64,000 bases of DNA from Stenomitos rutilans HA7619-LM2. Its GTDB lineage: Bacteria > Cyanobacteriota > Cyanobacteriia > Leptolyngbyales > Leptolyngbyaceae. The first letter of the stretch is position 1. Each line of letters opens with the position of its first letter. The notes below the pieces were generated by a model, which saw only the letters and a program-made list of their open reading frames with translations, was not told where the DNA came from and ran no database searches. This document shows, one piece after another, positions 46,284 to 55,341 of the stretch. A program made the translations under genes and the position numbers. The stretch spans positions 1 to 64,000 of the forward strand of contig JAHHIE010000012.1 in assembly GCA_019358945.1 (NCBI GenBank), written 5' to 3'.

Positions 46284-47459
46284 ATGGGAAGAACGGTGGA
46301 CATTCAAATTGGCAGGGGCAAAACCGCCCGTCGGGCATACGGTATTGATGAGATTGCGCTCGTTCCTGGACAGCGAACGCTTGACCCAAAGCTGGCAGAT
46401 ACCCACTGGCAAATTGGTGGCATTGAGCGCGAAATCCCCATCATTGCCAGCGCAATGGATGGTGTCGTCGATGTAGGTATGGCAGTGCGGCTATCGGAGT
46501 TGGGTGCGTTGGGCGTGCTCAATCTAGAAGGGATTCAGACCCGGTATGTTGATCCTAACCCGGTGCTCGATCGCATTGCCTCTGTAGGCAAAAGCGAATT
46601 CGTGACCTTGATGCAAGAGCTATATGCTGAACCCATCAAGCCAGAACTCATTGAACAGCGCATTCAAGAAATTAAGCAGCAGGGTGGGATTGCGGCTGTA
46701 AGCGCGACGCCGATCGCCGCCACAAAATACGGTGCAACGGTTGCTAAAGCTGGGGCAGATCTATTTTTTATCCAGGCGACTGTGGTTTCAACAGCACACC
46801 TATCGCCAGAGTCCGTTACGCCGCTAGACCTTGCTCACTTCTGCCAGGAAATGCCAATTCCCGTTATTCTGGGGAACTGTGTCACCTATGAAGTCGCCTT
46901 AAATCTCATGAAAGCGGGTGCAGCAGGAGTGCTTGTAGGCATTGGGCCAGGAGCCGCCTGCACCTCACGCGGGGTTTTGGGTGTAGGAGTGCCACAGGCA
47001 ACGGCGATCGCAGATTGTGCGGCGGCTCGTGAGGATTATTATCAAGAAACCGGTAACTACGTGCCCGTGATTGCGGATGGTGGCCTTATCACAGGCGGTG
47101 ACATCTGTAAGTGCATCGCCTGTGGTGCAGACGGTGTCATGATTGGCTCTCCCTTTGCGAGAGCGCAAGAAGCGCCTGGGCAGGGCTTTCACTGGGGCAT
47201 GGCAACGCCAAGCCCTGTCCTACCTCGTGGTACCCGCATTCGCGTTGACACAACCGGGACGCTGGAGCAAATCCTACGGGGGCCAGCACAGTTAGATGAT
47301 GGCACGCACAACCTTTTAGGTGCGCTACAAACCAGCATGGGCACCCTGGGAGCGAAGGATATTAAGGAGATGCAGCACGTTGAAGTAGTGATTGCACCCT
47401 CTTTACTAACGGAAGGAAAAGTCTACCAAAAAGCTCAACAGCTTGGTATGGGCAAGTAA
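46284..47459 (+). CDS. guaB3: GuaB3-type IMP dehydrogenase-related protein (probable GMP reductase)
   Basis: A 391-residue TIM-barrel protein of the IMPDH/GMPR family. The barrel has IIASAMDGVVDVGMAVRLSE, GVLVGIGPGAACTSRGVLGV (catalytic-Cys loop), VIADGGLITGGDICKCIACG and MIGSPFARAQEAPG. It lacks the CBS pair that IMPDH carries in its middle. This short form is widespread in cyanobacteria and actinobacteria, and I recall reports that GuaB3 acts as a GMP reductase. The position upstream of yfr1 and trxA is the conserved cyanobacterial order. The start ATG has no strong ribosome-binding site. Confidence 0.9.
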   Translation: MGRTVDIQIGRGKTARRAYGIDEIALVPGQRTLDPKLADTHWQIGGIEREIPIIASAMDGVVDVGMAVRLSELGALGVLNLEGIQTRYVDPNPVLDRIASVGKSEFVTLMQELYAEPIKPELIEQRIQEIKQQGGIAAVSATPIAATKYGATVAKAGADLFFIQATVVSTAHLSPESVTPLDLAHFCQEMPIPVILGNCVTYEVALNLMKAGAAGVLVGIGPGAACTSRGVLGVGVPQATAIADCAAAREDYYQETGNYVPVIADGGLITGGDICKCIACGADGVMIGSPFARAQEAPGQGFHWGMATPSPVLPRGTRIRVDTTGTLEQILRGPAQLDDGTHNLLGALQTSMGTLGAKDIKEMQHVEVVIAPSLLTEGKVYQKAQQLGMGK

Positions 47460-47622
47460 GCAGCGAAGAGCTGTGCTCTGAGGCAGCTTGTTTGTAGCTG
47501 CTTTTCTACCTGCAATATCTATCTCAAGAAAGGCAATGTTGCATGATGTGATCAAATTCTTAAGACTTTTTCCTTACTGCTTAAGAATAGATGGAAAAAA
47601 ATAAAGGGTCGTCTACAATAAA
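47460..47622. promoter_or_regulatory. Promoter region of yfr1
   Basis: The gap between guaB3 and the RNA. A -10-like TACAAT lies at 47614-47619, followed seven bases on by GGGAGC, the expected start of the RNA. A -35 element is not convincing. Confidence 0.5.
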
Positions 47623-47698
47623 GGGAGCGGAGACGCATGTTTCCGTTCACTCCTCACACCACACTCCGCCTAAACGTTTGTTTGGGCGGTTCCTTTTT
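47623..47698 (+). ncRNA. yfr1: Yfr1 small regulatory RNA
   Basis: About 76 nt with the exact Yfr1 architecture. The 5' hairpin pairs AGCGGAGAC with GTTTCCGTT (two G-U wobbles) over a GCAT loop (47626-47647). A single-stranded segment follows, with the invariant ACTCCTCACAC at 47649-47659. The 3' terminator hairpin pairs CCGCCTAAAC (47666-47675) with GTTTGGGCGG (47680-47689), then a T-rich tail to about 47698. Yfr1 is known in most cyanobacteria, typically in front of trxA, as here; it acts by base pairing of the CU-rich core with mRNA leaders, for example of outer membrane proteins. The termini are estimates. The motif, both hairpins, promoter and neighbours all agree. Confidence 0.93.
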
Positions 47699-48121
47699 AT
47701 GGGTCTTTTGTATGGGATTTTCGGCAAGAGCACCCTAAGCTGGCACTGGAGCTGCAATCAGGTGAGTGAGGAACGAGACTTCTGTTGGCACCTTAATACA
47801 GGCAACACGACTAAAGGCGACACGCCTACAGCGATGCTTAGCTTACTGAATGGTTTCAAGCGATCGCTCTTACCGCTCAGGGTCAACAACCATTGCTTCA
47901 CTAAGATGCTACAACGTCATCCTACTGCTGGATCGACTGAAAAGTCAAAACTACGGTCTTGTGTCCTTTGGCTGCTGAGGCAAGAATCAGCATGAGCTAG
48001 AGAACGCTCTATTCATTGAAAACATCAAAAATTATGTCTAAAGATTGGCATCGTTGCCTCTAAGGTGCCAATTGTCGCTATGGTAGAATCTTGTGAAACG
48101 ATATAGGCAAGGGTTCCAAGC
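47699..48121. promoter_or_regulatory. Gap between yfr1 and trxA
   Basis: About 420 bases carrying the trxA leader. I found no protein gene; a 134-codon frame at 47591-47995 runs through yfr1 and lacks protein character. A TATGGTAGAAT at about 48079 could serve as a -10 box for trxA. Confidence 0.4.
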
Positions 48122-48445
48122 ATGTCAGCAGCCGCACAAGTTACGGATTCTACTTTTAAACAAGAAGTTCTTGAAAGCGATGTGCCAGTTTTAGTAGATT
48201 TTTGGGCTCCCTGGTGCGGTCCCTGTCGCATGGTGGCACCGATCGTTGATGAAATCGCTGCACAGTACGACGGTCAGGTAAAGGTGGTTAAGCTCAATAC
48301 TGATGAGAATCCTAGTGTCGCCAGCCAATACGGCATTCGCAGTATTCCAACGCTGATGATCTTTAAGGCTGGGCAGCGCGTTGACATGGTGGTTGGTGCA
48401 GTGCCCAAAACAACCTTATCAAACACGCTGGAAAAATATCTATAG
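48122..48445 (+). CDS. trxA: Thioredoxin
   Basis: A 107-residue thioredoxin: [20 protein letters not shown] with the CGPC redox site, the buried Asp in VLVDFW, and the cis-proline segment [15 protein letters not shown]. It reduces disulfides in target proteins of photosynthetic carbon metabolism, and receives electrons from ferredoxin- or NADPH-thioredoxin reductase. Length and motifs are normal m-type. It follows yfr1, and a terminator follows it at 48582. Confidence 0.97.
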   Translation: MSAAAQVTDSTFKQEVLESDVPVLVDFWAPWCGPCRMVAPIVDEIAAQYDGQVKVVKLNTDENPSVASQYGIRSIPTLMIFKAGQRVDMVVGAVPKTTLSNTLEKYL

Positions 48446-48581
48446 CTGGAACCAGGCTGGAAGATGGCGTTGAAGCGTGTCAGCGAAGAGTTGATGCTTG
48501 AACGCTGCTTATTAAATTAGCATTCTAACTCTGCTGCATCGCCAGAGTTTGCAGCCGCTGCGAATTACCTAAAACGCAAAC

Positions 48582-48618
48582 AAACGCCTCAGAAACATAA
48601 CTTCTGGGGCGTTTTCAG
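48582..48618 (+). terminator. Intrinsic terminator downstream of trxA
   Basis: AAACGCCTCAGAA pairs with TTCTGGGGCGTTT (one G-U) around ACATAAC, followed by a short T-run. Confidence 0.8.
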
Positions 48619-48683
48619 TTTATTTGCTGAACGAGGTGAGCGGTTATCTCGATAAAATAGAGTGCTAGCTGTTGGAGGAATGC

Positions 48684-49748
48684 ATGGCTTCATCTCCGTC
48701 ATCAAACCCATCCGAGTCACTGCATGGGGATGTGTTTCATTTGCTCGATCGCTTACCAAATTTAAAGCATGGGGAACTCATCCAGCTTGCTCTAGCAACA
48801 ATTGTCAGGATGGCCGAGGATGACATTGACCGCTTAGACTGGAAAATCTGCAATGCGTCGCTACAGGACATGGAACGGGCTTTTAAGACGTTCTACCCTT
48901 ATCGGCACGTGCGAAAAATTGCAATTTTTGGTTCTGCTCGCATTGCACCTGAAACAGAAGAGTATGCCCTGGCAGTGGAATTTGCACGTCGTGTAGCAGA
49001 GCAAGGGTTTATGGTGATTACGGGTGCGGGTGGCGGCATCATGCAAGCAGGCAATGAAGGTGCAGGACGTGAAAAGTCCTTTGGCTTAAACATTCAGCTT
49101 CCCTTTGAGCAGGGTGCAAACCCGTTTATTGAGGGCGATGGCAAGCTCGTTCCGTTCAAATACTTTTTCACCCGTAAACTGTTTTTCTTGCGCGAAAGCG
49201 ATGCGTTGGCACTGTTTCCGGGTGGATTTGGCACGCAGGATGAAGCGTTTGAATGCATTACGTTGAGTCAAACAGGGAAATCGTCGCCTGTACCGCTCGT
49301 TCTCATTGATAAACCGGGTGGTAACTACTGGCATGATTGGAACGACTACATCCACAAACAACTGCTAAAACGCGGCTTGATTAGCCCCGATGATCCCAGT
49401 CTCTATACCATTACCGATCGACTTGATGTGGCATGCGAGGCGATCGCCAGCTTTTATCGTGTTTTCCACTCCTGCCGTTATGTAGGCAACCGACTCGTCA
49501 TTCGGCTGAACCTAGAGCCTACAGATGCTGACGTTGAGCGCTTGAACGCCACCTTTAGCGACATTCTAGTCAAAGGACGAATCGAAAAAAGTCAGCCTTT
49601 GCCTCATGAGACCCTGGCAACCGAGGGCCTATCCACGCTGAGCATGTACTTTAATCAACGCGACTTAGGGCGCTTGTATCAACTCATTGCCACCATTAAC
49701 CAGTTCGGCGCATCGACTGAAGAGGCAAAGCATCCAGAGCGGAAATAG
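48684..49748 (+). CDS. LOG family protein (cytokinin-riboside hydrolase-like)
   Basis: A 354-residue protein from ATG 48684, preceded by GGAGG; a TTG at 48672 is in frame but overlaps that site. It has the Rossmann-like LOG core: AIFGSARIAPETEEYALAVE, GFMVITGAGGGIMQAGNEGA and the PGGFGTQDEAFE signature (PGGxGTxxE) that binds nucleotide monophosphate and hydrolyses its N-glycosidic bond. About 70 extra residues precede and 90 follow the core, as in long bacterial PpnN-like forms. No neighbour suggests a pathway. Confidence 0.88.
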   Translation: MASSPSSNPSESLHGDVFHLLDRLPNLKHGELIQLALATIVRMAEDDIDRLDWKICNASLQDMERAFKTFYPYRHVRKIAIFGSARIAPETEEYALAVEFARRVAEQGFMVITGAGGGIMQAGNEGAGREKSFGLNIQLPFEQGANPFIEGDGKLVPFKYFFTRKLFFLRESDALALFPGGFGTQDEAFECITLSQTGKSSPVPLVLIDKPGGNYWHDWNDYIHKQLLKRGLISPDDPSLYTITDRLDVACEAIASFYRVFHSCRYVGNRLVIRLNLEPTDADVERLNATFSDILVKGRIEKSQPLPHETLATEGLSTLSMYFNQRDLGRLYQLIATINQFGASTEEAKHPERK

Positions 49749-49865
49749 GCGCAGATTCCAGGCCTGAACGGCAAGCACGGCAAGAATGTGGTTAAAACTG
49801 CTACATCCATGCGAAAAGTTGGCTATTCTAGGGGCTAGAGAACAGTTGATGAACAAGCCTCTGCT

Positions 49866-50465
49866 ATGCTTTCACAAATTGTGCGTCCGATGGTTCAAAC
49901 CCAAATCAGGCTATTGGCAAATAGTCGCGCTACCCGTCCTACAATGGTCTCGACTGTTGCGCAATGGCTGGGCTTTCTGGGCGTTCGTGCTCAGGTAACA
50001 CAACTGAATGCAGGTGCTGGCAAAATCCACATTTCAATCTCTGTGGATAAACCCGAAGCATGCGATACCCATGATTGGCAGCAAATTCTCCGCAACCTGG
50101 ATGTGTCTGAAACGGAAGCCGATGCTGTTGTTACCAATCCCGCAGAGTTTACACCACAGCAGAAAAGCAAGATGCAACGGCTACTGGCGTATCTGATTCA
50201 GGTTGGCAATCCTGATCAATCAGTTGATTGGGAAAGCCTCCAACCTCAATTGCAAGCGTTCGGGTTGCCTGAGGAGACAATCCTTGGGATTCGATCGGCC
50301 TTAAAAGTGCCCCAATCACTCGAAGACCTCCTAGAAGGACTCGATTCCGATGTGGCTGCTGTCGCCCTGCCTAAAGCAGTGAGCATCGCCATGCTCGATC
50401 GTGCCGTTAACCCCTCTGAAGATCAGGCGTTGATGTCTCTGCTGAAAGCGATGAAGCATCAGTGA
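49866..50465 (+). CDS. Hypothetical protein, cyanobacterial
   Basis: A 199-residue soluble protein. It has an N-terminal amphipathic segment and a small beta-alpha part (KIHISISVDKPEACDTHDWQ), then a helical C-terminal part of two similar halves (EADAVVTNPAEFTPQQKSKM, then LPKAVSIAMLDRAVNPSEDQALMSL). No catalytic motif is visible. It is 118 bases after the LOG gene on the same strand; co-transcription is possible. Confidence 0.6.
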   Translation: MLSQIVRPMVQTQIRLLANSRATRPTMVSTVAQWLGFLGVRAQVTQLNAGAGKIHISISVDKPEACDTHDWQQILRNLDVSETEADAVVTNPAEFTPQQKSKMQRLLAYLIQVGNPDQSVDWESLQPQLQAFGLPEETILGIRSALKVPQSLEDLLEGLDSDVAAVALPKAVSIAMLDRAVNPSEDQALMSLLKAMKHQ

Positions 50466-50585
50466 AGGTAGAAGGGTGTGTGCGGCTGGGAAGCAAGGGG
50501 AGCGGAGGAAGCAGAGGCAGTCTCCAATTTTCAGTCAAGCTCTGTCCATGTGCTGTTCATTGTTTCACTGGTGACTGGTCAAACC

Positions 50586-51437
50586 TCAAAACTGATTTCC
50601 CTCTTCGCGGGTAAACTCCAAGCGATAGCGATACAAAGCGACTGGACGATCGACCGCTTTAAAGTACTCTGGGTCTTGCGGCGAGAGATAAATGGCAGTC
50701 ACCTGATCGGCTGTGATGGTTGGCTTTTCGGTTGAGGCATCCTGGGCTGCAAGGTGCTGGTAAGCGGTTGTTGTCTCAACCTGGTTCAGGTAAGGATTGG
50801 GCACACCGCGAAAGACTTGCTGAAAAAGCTCGGTGGTGAGAAAGCGATCGGGAGCGGGCGTTTCAATAGCGCGGGCAGTGATGACAGAAATCAACTGCCG
50901 TCCACCTTGCAGTAGCGTCATCTGACGGTTGGGCGATCGAGGATCGACCGTCACAGCTAGCACACTGTCACCCAGATAGGCTTTTGCAAGGTTTAACCCG
51001 TTAAAGGCGCGATCGGACACCACAGGATCTTTAATCAGTCCCTTCAGCGGCAGTAAGGACAGAAACTCACGCTTTATCGACAAGTGACTGGAGGGGACAA
51101 ACCGAACTTTACAGGCGATCGGCTGATTGAGGTACTGCTGGTTGCTGTCAAACCCTGGCGTCACCACATCCGGTGCCAGGGGGGCTGCAAGTTCAACCAG
51201 AGTGCTAGTCATTGTCCAAGAGCCTGCTAACCAATCGGGGTACTCCAAGTCGCCATTGGCGGGCTGCACAGCAGGCTTATTGTCCCACTTTGGGAAGGTC
51301 GCAAGGCGATCGTCAAGCAGACCCGCATTGACCGCACTCATAGAGACCAACCAACAAAGCAGCACACACCAGAAAAGGCGCAAACATACCTGAAGGGAAG
51401 GGGTAACGCCTTTGAATCGTTTCCAGCTTGTGGTCAT
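50586..51437 (-). CDS. DUF6816 family, probable thylakoid lumenal or periplasmic protein
   Basis: About 283 residues from the Met at 51437 (the frame continues to 51491). A hydrophobic signal segment (LRLFWCVLLCWLVSMSAVNA) precedes GLLDDRLATFPKWDNKPAVQ. Conserved patches DLEYPDWLAGSWTMTSTLVE and PIACKVRFVPSSHLSIKREF match cyanobacterial and plastid lumenal proteins that I recall as DUF6816. It probably folds as a lipocalin-like beta barrel outside the cytoplasm. The biological role is not established. Confidence 0.7.
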   Translation of the reverse strand: MTTSWKRFKGVTPSLQVCLRLFWCVLLCWLVSMSAVNAGLLDDRLATFPKWDNKPAVQPANGDLEYPDWLAGSWTMTSTLVELAAPLAPDVVTPGFDSNQQYLNQPIACKVRFVPSSHLSIKREFLSLLPLKGLIKDPVVSDRAFNGLNLAKAYLGDSVLAVTVDPRSPNRQMTLLQGGRQLISVITARAIETPAPDRFLTTELFQQVFRGVPNPYLNQVETTTAYQHLAAQDASTEKPTITADQVTAIYLSPQDPEYFKAVDRPVALYRYRLEFTREEGNQF

Positions 51438-51554
51438 GCTGCCTACTGATGCGGTTACCCTCAATCGTATCAACGGACGGCAGCGCTTCACCAGGGTTTA
51501 GAGGGTCAAGTCACCCAGATCTCTTAGAAAAGACCTGAGCTTGATTTAGCTGCG

Positions 51555-52094
51555 CTAGCTTTGAGCACGATCGTCGTCAAGGAACGGGCGAGGGTGCGAT
51601 CGCCATGAGTAGGGATACTCCTGCAAGCCAAAGCGCGCAGCTTCTAGCTCCTGTGTGTCTTGGGCAAAGACATCAAGCTGCATAAGCCATTGCTGCCAGA
51701 ACGAAGGAAATTTGATGGATTCTTTTGCAACGTCTAATAACTCTAAGGCTTGTACATGTAATGTGACGGTCTGAGCATCCTGCACGCTTTCTTGTTGCAA
51801 TAAGATTCTTGCATTTAAGACCATGCGTTGCTTAAACTCTGTTGCTGGTAATTTGGCACAGGTCGAGCAGACATCGCCTTGTAAGAGACCATTGTCCTGG
51901 TACAGCAGCGAACGGATCGGCGCAACATGAAACACTTGCTGACAAACCGTGCAGCGAAGGTTGTCTCGGCAAGGATAAAGCTTACGTTCTAGTTGAATCT
52001 TCATAGTGACGATGGCTGGTGCTGAAAGGGCAATTAAAGTGCGCCACAACTCAACGCTAGCTGATAGATCCTGTACAGATTTGGGCTTTTTCAT
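51555..52094 (-). CDS. Zinc-finger-containing hypothetical protein
   Basis: About 179 residues from the Met at 52094 (MKKPKSVQDLSASVELWRTL); the open frame extends upstream to 52268, but the extra part looks non-coding. Two CxxC pairs (RCTVCQQVF and DVCSTCAKL) form a probable zinc site. The rest is helical with a C-terminal LEAARFGLQEYPYSWRSHPR. A GAGAATT precedes the preferred start. The family is unknown. Confidence 0.6.
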   Translation of the reverse strand: MKKPKSVQDLSASVELWRTLIALSAPAIVTMKIQLERKLYPCRDNLRCTVCQQVFHVAPIRSLLYQDNGLLQGDVCSTCAKLPATEFKQRMVLNARILLQQESVQDAQTVTLHVQALELLDVAKESIKFPSFWQQWLMQLDVFAQDTQELEAARFGLQEYPYSWRSHPRPFLDDDRAQS

Positions 52095-52418
52095 AATTCT
52101 CAATGTTAAGAAATTGATCACACCCGGTTGAAGCTCGAAGAGGCGATACTGCGTCAAAAGCTTCGCGACACAAGTGATCTCCAACTTTGGCTTGTTCAGT
52201 AGCTTGTTAAAAATAAGCAACAAAAATCGATCGGATGAGCAGGGATCATCCGTAGGTTGGGATGTCAACTCGGATTAGGATCGGTTAGTCTGGCGAGTGA
52301 AGCCGAGCAGACCTCGTCAATCTTTGGTGACAATGTTTGATGTCAATGCCTTCTGTGTTTGGTTGTGCCTCTCTTTGACACACTCGTTCAGCGATCGTAC
52401 TCAACTGTCACCTGCGCC

Positions 52419-53024
52419 ATGAATCTAAGATTTTCGCAAGATTTAGAAGCACTGCTAACGCAACTGGCAGAGAAACCCCTGACGCTAGGCGACATTTTGA
52501 CAGGAACCTCCGAACGAGGCTTTAGCCTTGTGATCGGGTTGCTTGCTCTACCGTTTCTGTTACCGATGCCACCGGGCTTTGCAGGCCCACTGGGTTTAGG
52601 TTGCCTCATTTTAGGGGCGCAGATGGCAGTCGGACGGCGATCGCCCTGGTTACCCAGACGCATTGCACAATTTCAGTTTCCCAATTGGCTTGTGTTGAAC
52701 CTACTGGGCCTGCTCCGCCGAGTGACTGGACTCATCGAGAAACTCGTTCGCCCCCGGTTACGGCAGCTGGCTGAAAGTTCTCACATCTGGCAGCTTAATG
52801 GGCTTTGTATTGCCTGGCTGGCGTTTTTGCTCATGCTCCCCATCCCCTTTACCAATCCCATTCCGACTGCTGGAATCTTGCTATTGGCGATCGCCACGTT
52901 AGAGGCCGATGGGTTGTTGATGTGCATTGCCTATGGTATGACGATCGCCATCACGCTTGCCGTTGCAGGCATTGGCTACGTACTCTGGCAATCACCAGGC
53001 TTTTTTCAAGATCTGTTGGGGTAA
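52419..53024 (+). CDS. ExoD-like exopolysaccharide synthesis membrane protein
   Basis: A 201-residue inner membrane protein from ATG 52419. After a cytoplasmic helix (EALLTQLAEKPLTLGDILTG), there are four or five hydrophobic segments: FSLVIGLLALPFLLPMPPGF, GLGCLILGAQMAVGRRSPWL, IAWLAFLLMLPIPFTNPIPT, LLMCIAYGMTIAITLAVAGI. The pattern with paired Pro-rich turns LLPMPPG and LPIPFTNPIP is the ExoD family (PF06055 from memory). Its role is in extracellular polysaccharide production; the mechanism is unknown. Confidence 0.85.
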   Translation: MNLRFSQDLEALLTQLAEKPLTLGDILTGTSERGFSLVIGLLALPFLLPMPPGFAGPLGLGCLILGAQMAVGRRSPWLPRRIAQFQFPNWLVLNLLGLLRRVTGLIEKLVRPRLRQLAESSHIWQLNGLCIAWLAFLLMLPIPFTNPIPTAGILLLAIATLEADGLLMCIAYGMTIAITLAVAGIGYVLWQSPGFFQDLLG

Positions 53025-53112
53025 TGCGAGGGCATCAGAAACGACCCGATCGCCTTATCCTTTTTGCATAAAGTTAATGTAGATTGAGGGCATCGCTGCC
53101 TCCAATCCATCC

Positions 53113-54726
53113 GTGCCACATTCACACATGCCTGGTCTATCTGTTGATGCACCGTCTACTCAACCCAAGCCTACAGAGCCACGATCATCAGACGAGGCAC
53201 CGCGACGGATTTTCATTAGCTATAAGCGCGGTGTGGAGCCAGACGAGCCGATCGCGCTGCAACTCTTCCATACTCTGAGTCAGCACCATCAGGTGTTTAT
53301 CGACCAGACAATGACGGTGGGCACCCGGTGGGCGGAGCGCATTGAGGCAGAAATTCGGCAGTCAGACTTTTTGATTTCGTTGCTGTCAGCGCAATCGGTT
53401 CACAGTGAAATGGTGCTGGGCGAGATTGAGACGGCTCATCACCTCTCGAAGAAGCAGGCAGGCAAGCCCATCATTCTACCGATTCGGCTTGCTTACCGTG
53501 AGCCATTTGTGTATCCGCTGAGTGCGTACCTGAATGGCATTAACTGGGCGTTCTGGGAGAATGAGACCGATACACCACGACTCTTGCAGGAATTGATGCA
53601 GGCGATCGCGGGTAATAGCCTGTCGCTCGGTACTGAGGACTCAAAAGCAAAGCTGCTACAAATCGGTGAACCGGATGCCATGCCGCCGCCGCTGCCCTCG
53701 GCTCAGTTGGCAGCGCTAGAAATGCCAGAGGGAACCATGAACCCAGAGTCGCGGTTTTATGTGGAGCGTCCGACCGATGCGATCGCCCTCAGCACGATTC
53801 AGCAAACAGGAAAGGGCGTGACTATTACCATCAAAGGCCCCCGGCAGATGGGCAAGAGTTCGCTGCTGGTGCGGACGATCGATGCCGCCGTTAACGCTGG
53901 GAAACGGGTGGCGTTTCTGGACTTTCAACTCTTTGATAAAACGGCGTTGACCCATCCAGAGCCATTCTTTCGCCAATTCTGCGCCTGGTTAACGGATGAG
54001 TTAGAGATGGACAGCCAGGTGGAAGAGTATTGGGCGATGCCGTTGGGCAACAGTCAGCGCTGTACGCGCTACATGCAGCGCTATCTGCTGAAGGAACTGG
54101 GCAGCCCGCTGGTGCTGGCGATGGATGAGGTGGAATCGGTCTTTGATACCGACTTTCGATCGGACTTTTTCAGTATGCTGCGGAGCTGGCACAATAGCCG
54201 TGCCACATCCTCCATTTGGCGGCAGCTTGATCTGACTCTGGTGACTTCCACCGAACCTTACCAGTTGATTGAAAACCTGAACCAGTCGCCCTTTAACGTG
54301 GGGTTGGTCATTGACCTGATAGACTTCACCACCGACCAGATGGCATCCCTGAACCAGCGGCACGGTTCACCGTTTAACCGAGAGCAAGCGCAACAACTGA
54401 TGCGGCTCCTGAACGGACACCCCTATTTAGTGCGACGGGCGCTGTACTTGACCGCCAGCCAGCAGCTTTCGGTGGCGGATTTGTTTGCCAGGGCGATCGA
54501 CGATCGCGGCCCCTTTGGCGATCACCTGCGCTACCACCTGTTTCGGATGCACGACAAAAAAGCGCTGGTGCAGGGCTTTGTGCAGGTGATTAAGAACAAT
54601 GTTTGTCAGGATGAGCAGGTGTTTTTCCGTCTACGAGGGGCTGGATTAGTGCGGCGGGAGGGGCAGACGGTGTTACCGAGGTGTCAGTTGTATGCAGATT
54701 ACTTTCGAGAGCATTTGAGGGGGTGA
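53113..54726 (+). CDS. TIR domain fused to an AAA-like ATPase
   Basis: A 537-residue protein with two parts. Residues about 31-168 are a TIR domain: RRIFISYKRG, DEPIALQLFHTL, VFIDQTMTVGTRWAERIEAEI and SDFLISLLSAQSVHSEMVLG, with Glu104 as the candidate NADase catalytic residue. Residues about 212-530 are an AAA-like domain with Walker [11 protein letters not shown] (about 242-251), Walker B LVLAMDEVESV and the ARxxE-like C-terminal winged segment (GHPYLVRRALYLTASQQLSV). The combination suggests a STAND-like sensor whose oligomerisation activates the TIR effector. The next gene carries the same ATPase domain. Confidence 0.88.
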   Translation: MPHSHMPGLSVDAPSTQPKPTEPRSSDEAPRRIFISYKRGVEPDEPIALQLFHTLSQHHQVFIDQTMTVGTRWAERIEAEIRQSDFLISLLSAQSVHSEMVLGEIETAHHLSKKQAGKPIILPIRLAYREPFVYPLSAYLNGINWAFWENETDTPRLLQELMQAIAGNSLSLGTEDSKAKLLQIGEPDAMPPPLPSAQLAALEMPEGTMNPESRFYVERPTDAIALSTIQQTGKGVTITIKGPRQMGKSSLLVRTIDAAVNAGKRVAFLDFQLFDKTALTHPEPFFRQFCAWLTDELEMDSQVEEYWAMPLGNSQRCTRYMQRYLLKELGSPLVLAMDEVESVFDTDFRSDFFSMLRSWHNSRATSSIWRQLDLTLVTSTEPYQLIENLNQSPFNVGLVIDLIDFTTDQMASLNQRHGSPFNREQAQQLMRLLNGHPYLVRRALYLTASQQLSVADLFARAIDDRGPFGDHLRYHLFRMHDKKALVQGFVQVIKNNVCQDEQVFFRLRGAGLVRREGQTVLPRCQLYADYFREHLRG

Positions 54727-54930
54727 GGGGAAAGGATGATGGATGATGGATGATGGCGGCTGTTTTGTTCTAGAGAGCGAGTATAATTGGCAACGGATTG
54801 TAGCGGATGAAGCGGATAAATGATCTGTGAGTAGCGAATGAAGACATCTGCTTCATCCGTTTGCTATCTATTGCCAGCGTTCTATCAGCAGGGCAAGTGG
54901 CCCACCCAACTCCTCTCAGGGATGAAGTTC

Positions 54931-55341
54931 AAAGGCCTGTTAGTAAGTACTAAAGACTCAGGGGTGAGTATTAAAGATAGGACTTACGCAAAAGCGGTCA
55001 TCTTTCGCCCCCTAGCCCCCAACTTTGGGGGAACCGTCTCAATCAAAGCCCCAAAAATTGGGGGTTTGGGGGCAAATGCGTAAGTCCTAAAAGACTCATT
55101 CACGAGATTCAAAGACTCGCCGGCGAGTAGTAAAGGTTCAGCAGTGAGGTTCAAAGACTCATTCATGAGGTTCAAAGACTCGTTGTCGAGTATCAAAGAC
55201 TCGTCGGCGAGTAGTAAACACTCATTCACGAGTAGTAAACACTCACGCACGAGTATCAAAGACTCATGCACGAGTAGTAGAGGCTCGTCGATGAGTAGTA
55301 AAGACTCGTCGATGAGGTTCAAAGACTCATTCACGAGGTTC
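54931..55341. repeat. 21-bp tandem repeat array of 14 units
   Basis: Twelve contiguous 21-bp units run from 55090 to 55341, each of the form AAAGACTC-N6-GAGTAGT or GAGGTTC, and two more lie at 54931-54972 before an inserted MITE. Each unit has an internal dyad (GACTC with GAGT). Because 21 is a multiple of three, no frame is disturbed; on the minus strand each unit reads as a heptapeptide such as NLVNESL, LLIDEPL or LLVHESL, and on the plus strand as RFKDSFT-like heptads. It is not a CRISPR, since there are no unique spacers. Confidence 0.9.
54978..55089. mobile_element. 112-bp MITE inserted in the tandem array
   Basis: Perfect 13-bp inverted ends TAGGACTTACGCA (54978-54990) and TGCGTAAGTCCTA (55077-55089). 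A direct AAAGA stands on both sides, 54973-54977 and 55090-55094, a probable 5-bp target duplication that keeps the array's phase. The inside has C-rich and G-rich complementary runs (CCCCCAACTTTGGGGG). It carries no gene. Confidence 0.85.

Noticed and set aside
47591-47995. 134-codon plus-strand frame over the guaB3-trxA gap
   Set aside because: It runs through the Yfr1 RNA and its terminator, has no protein-like composition or ribosome-binding site.
55090-55341. CRISPR array
   Set aside because: Units are contiguous 21-mers with no unique spacers and no cas genes.
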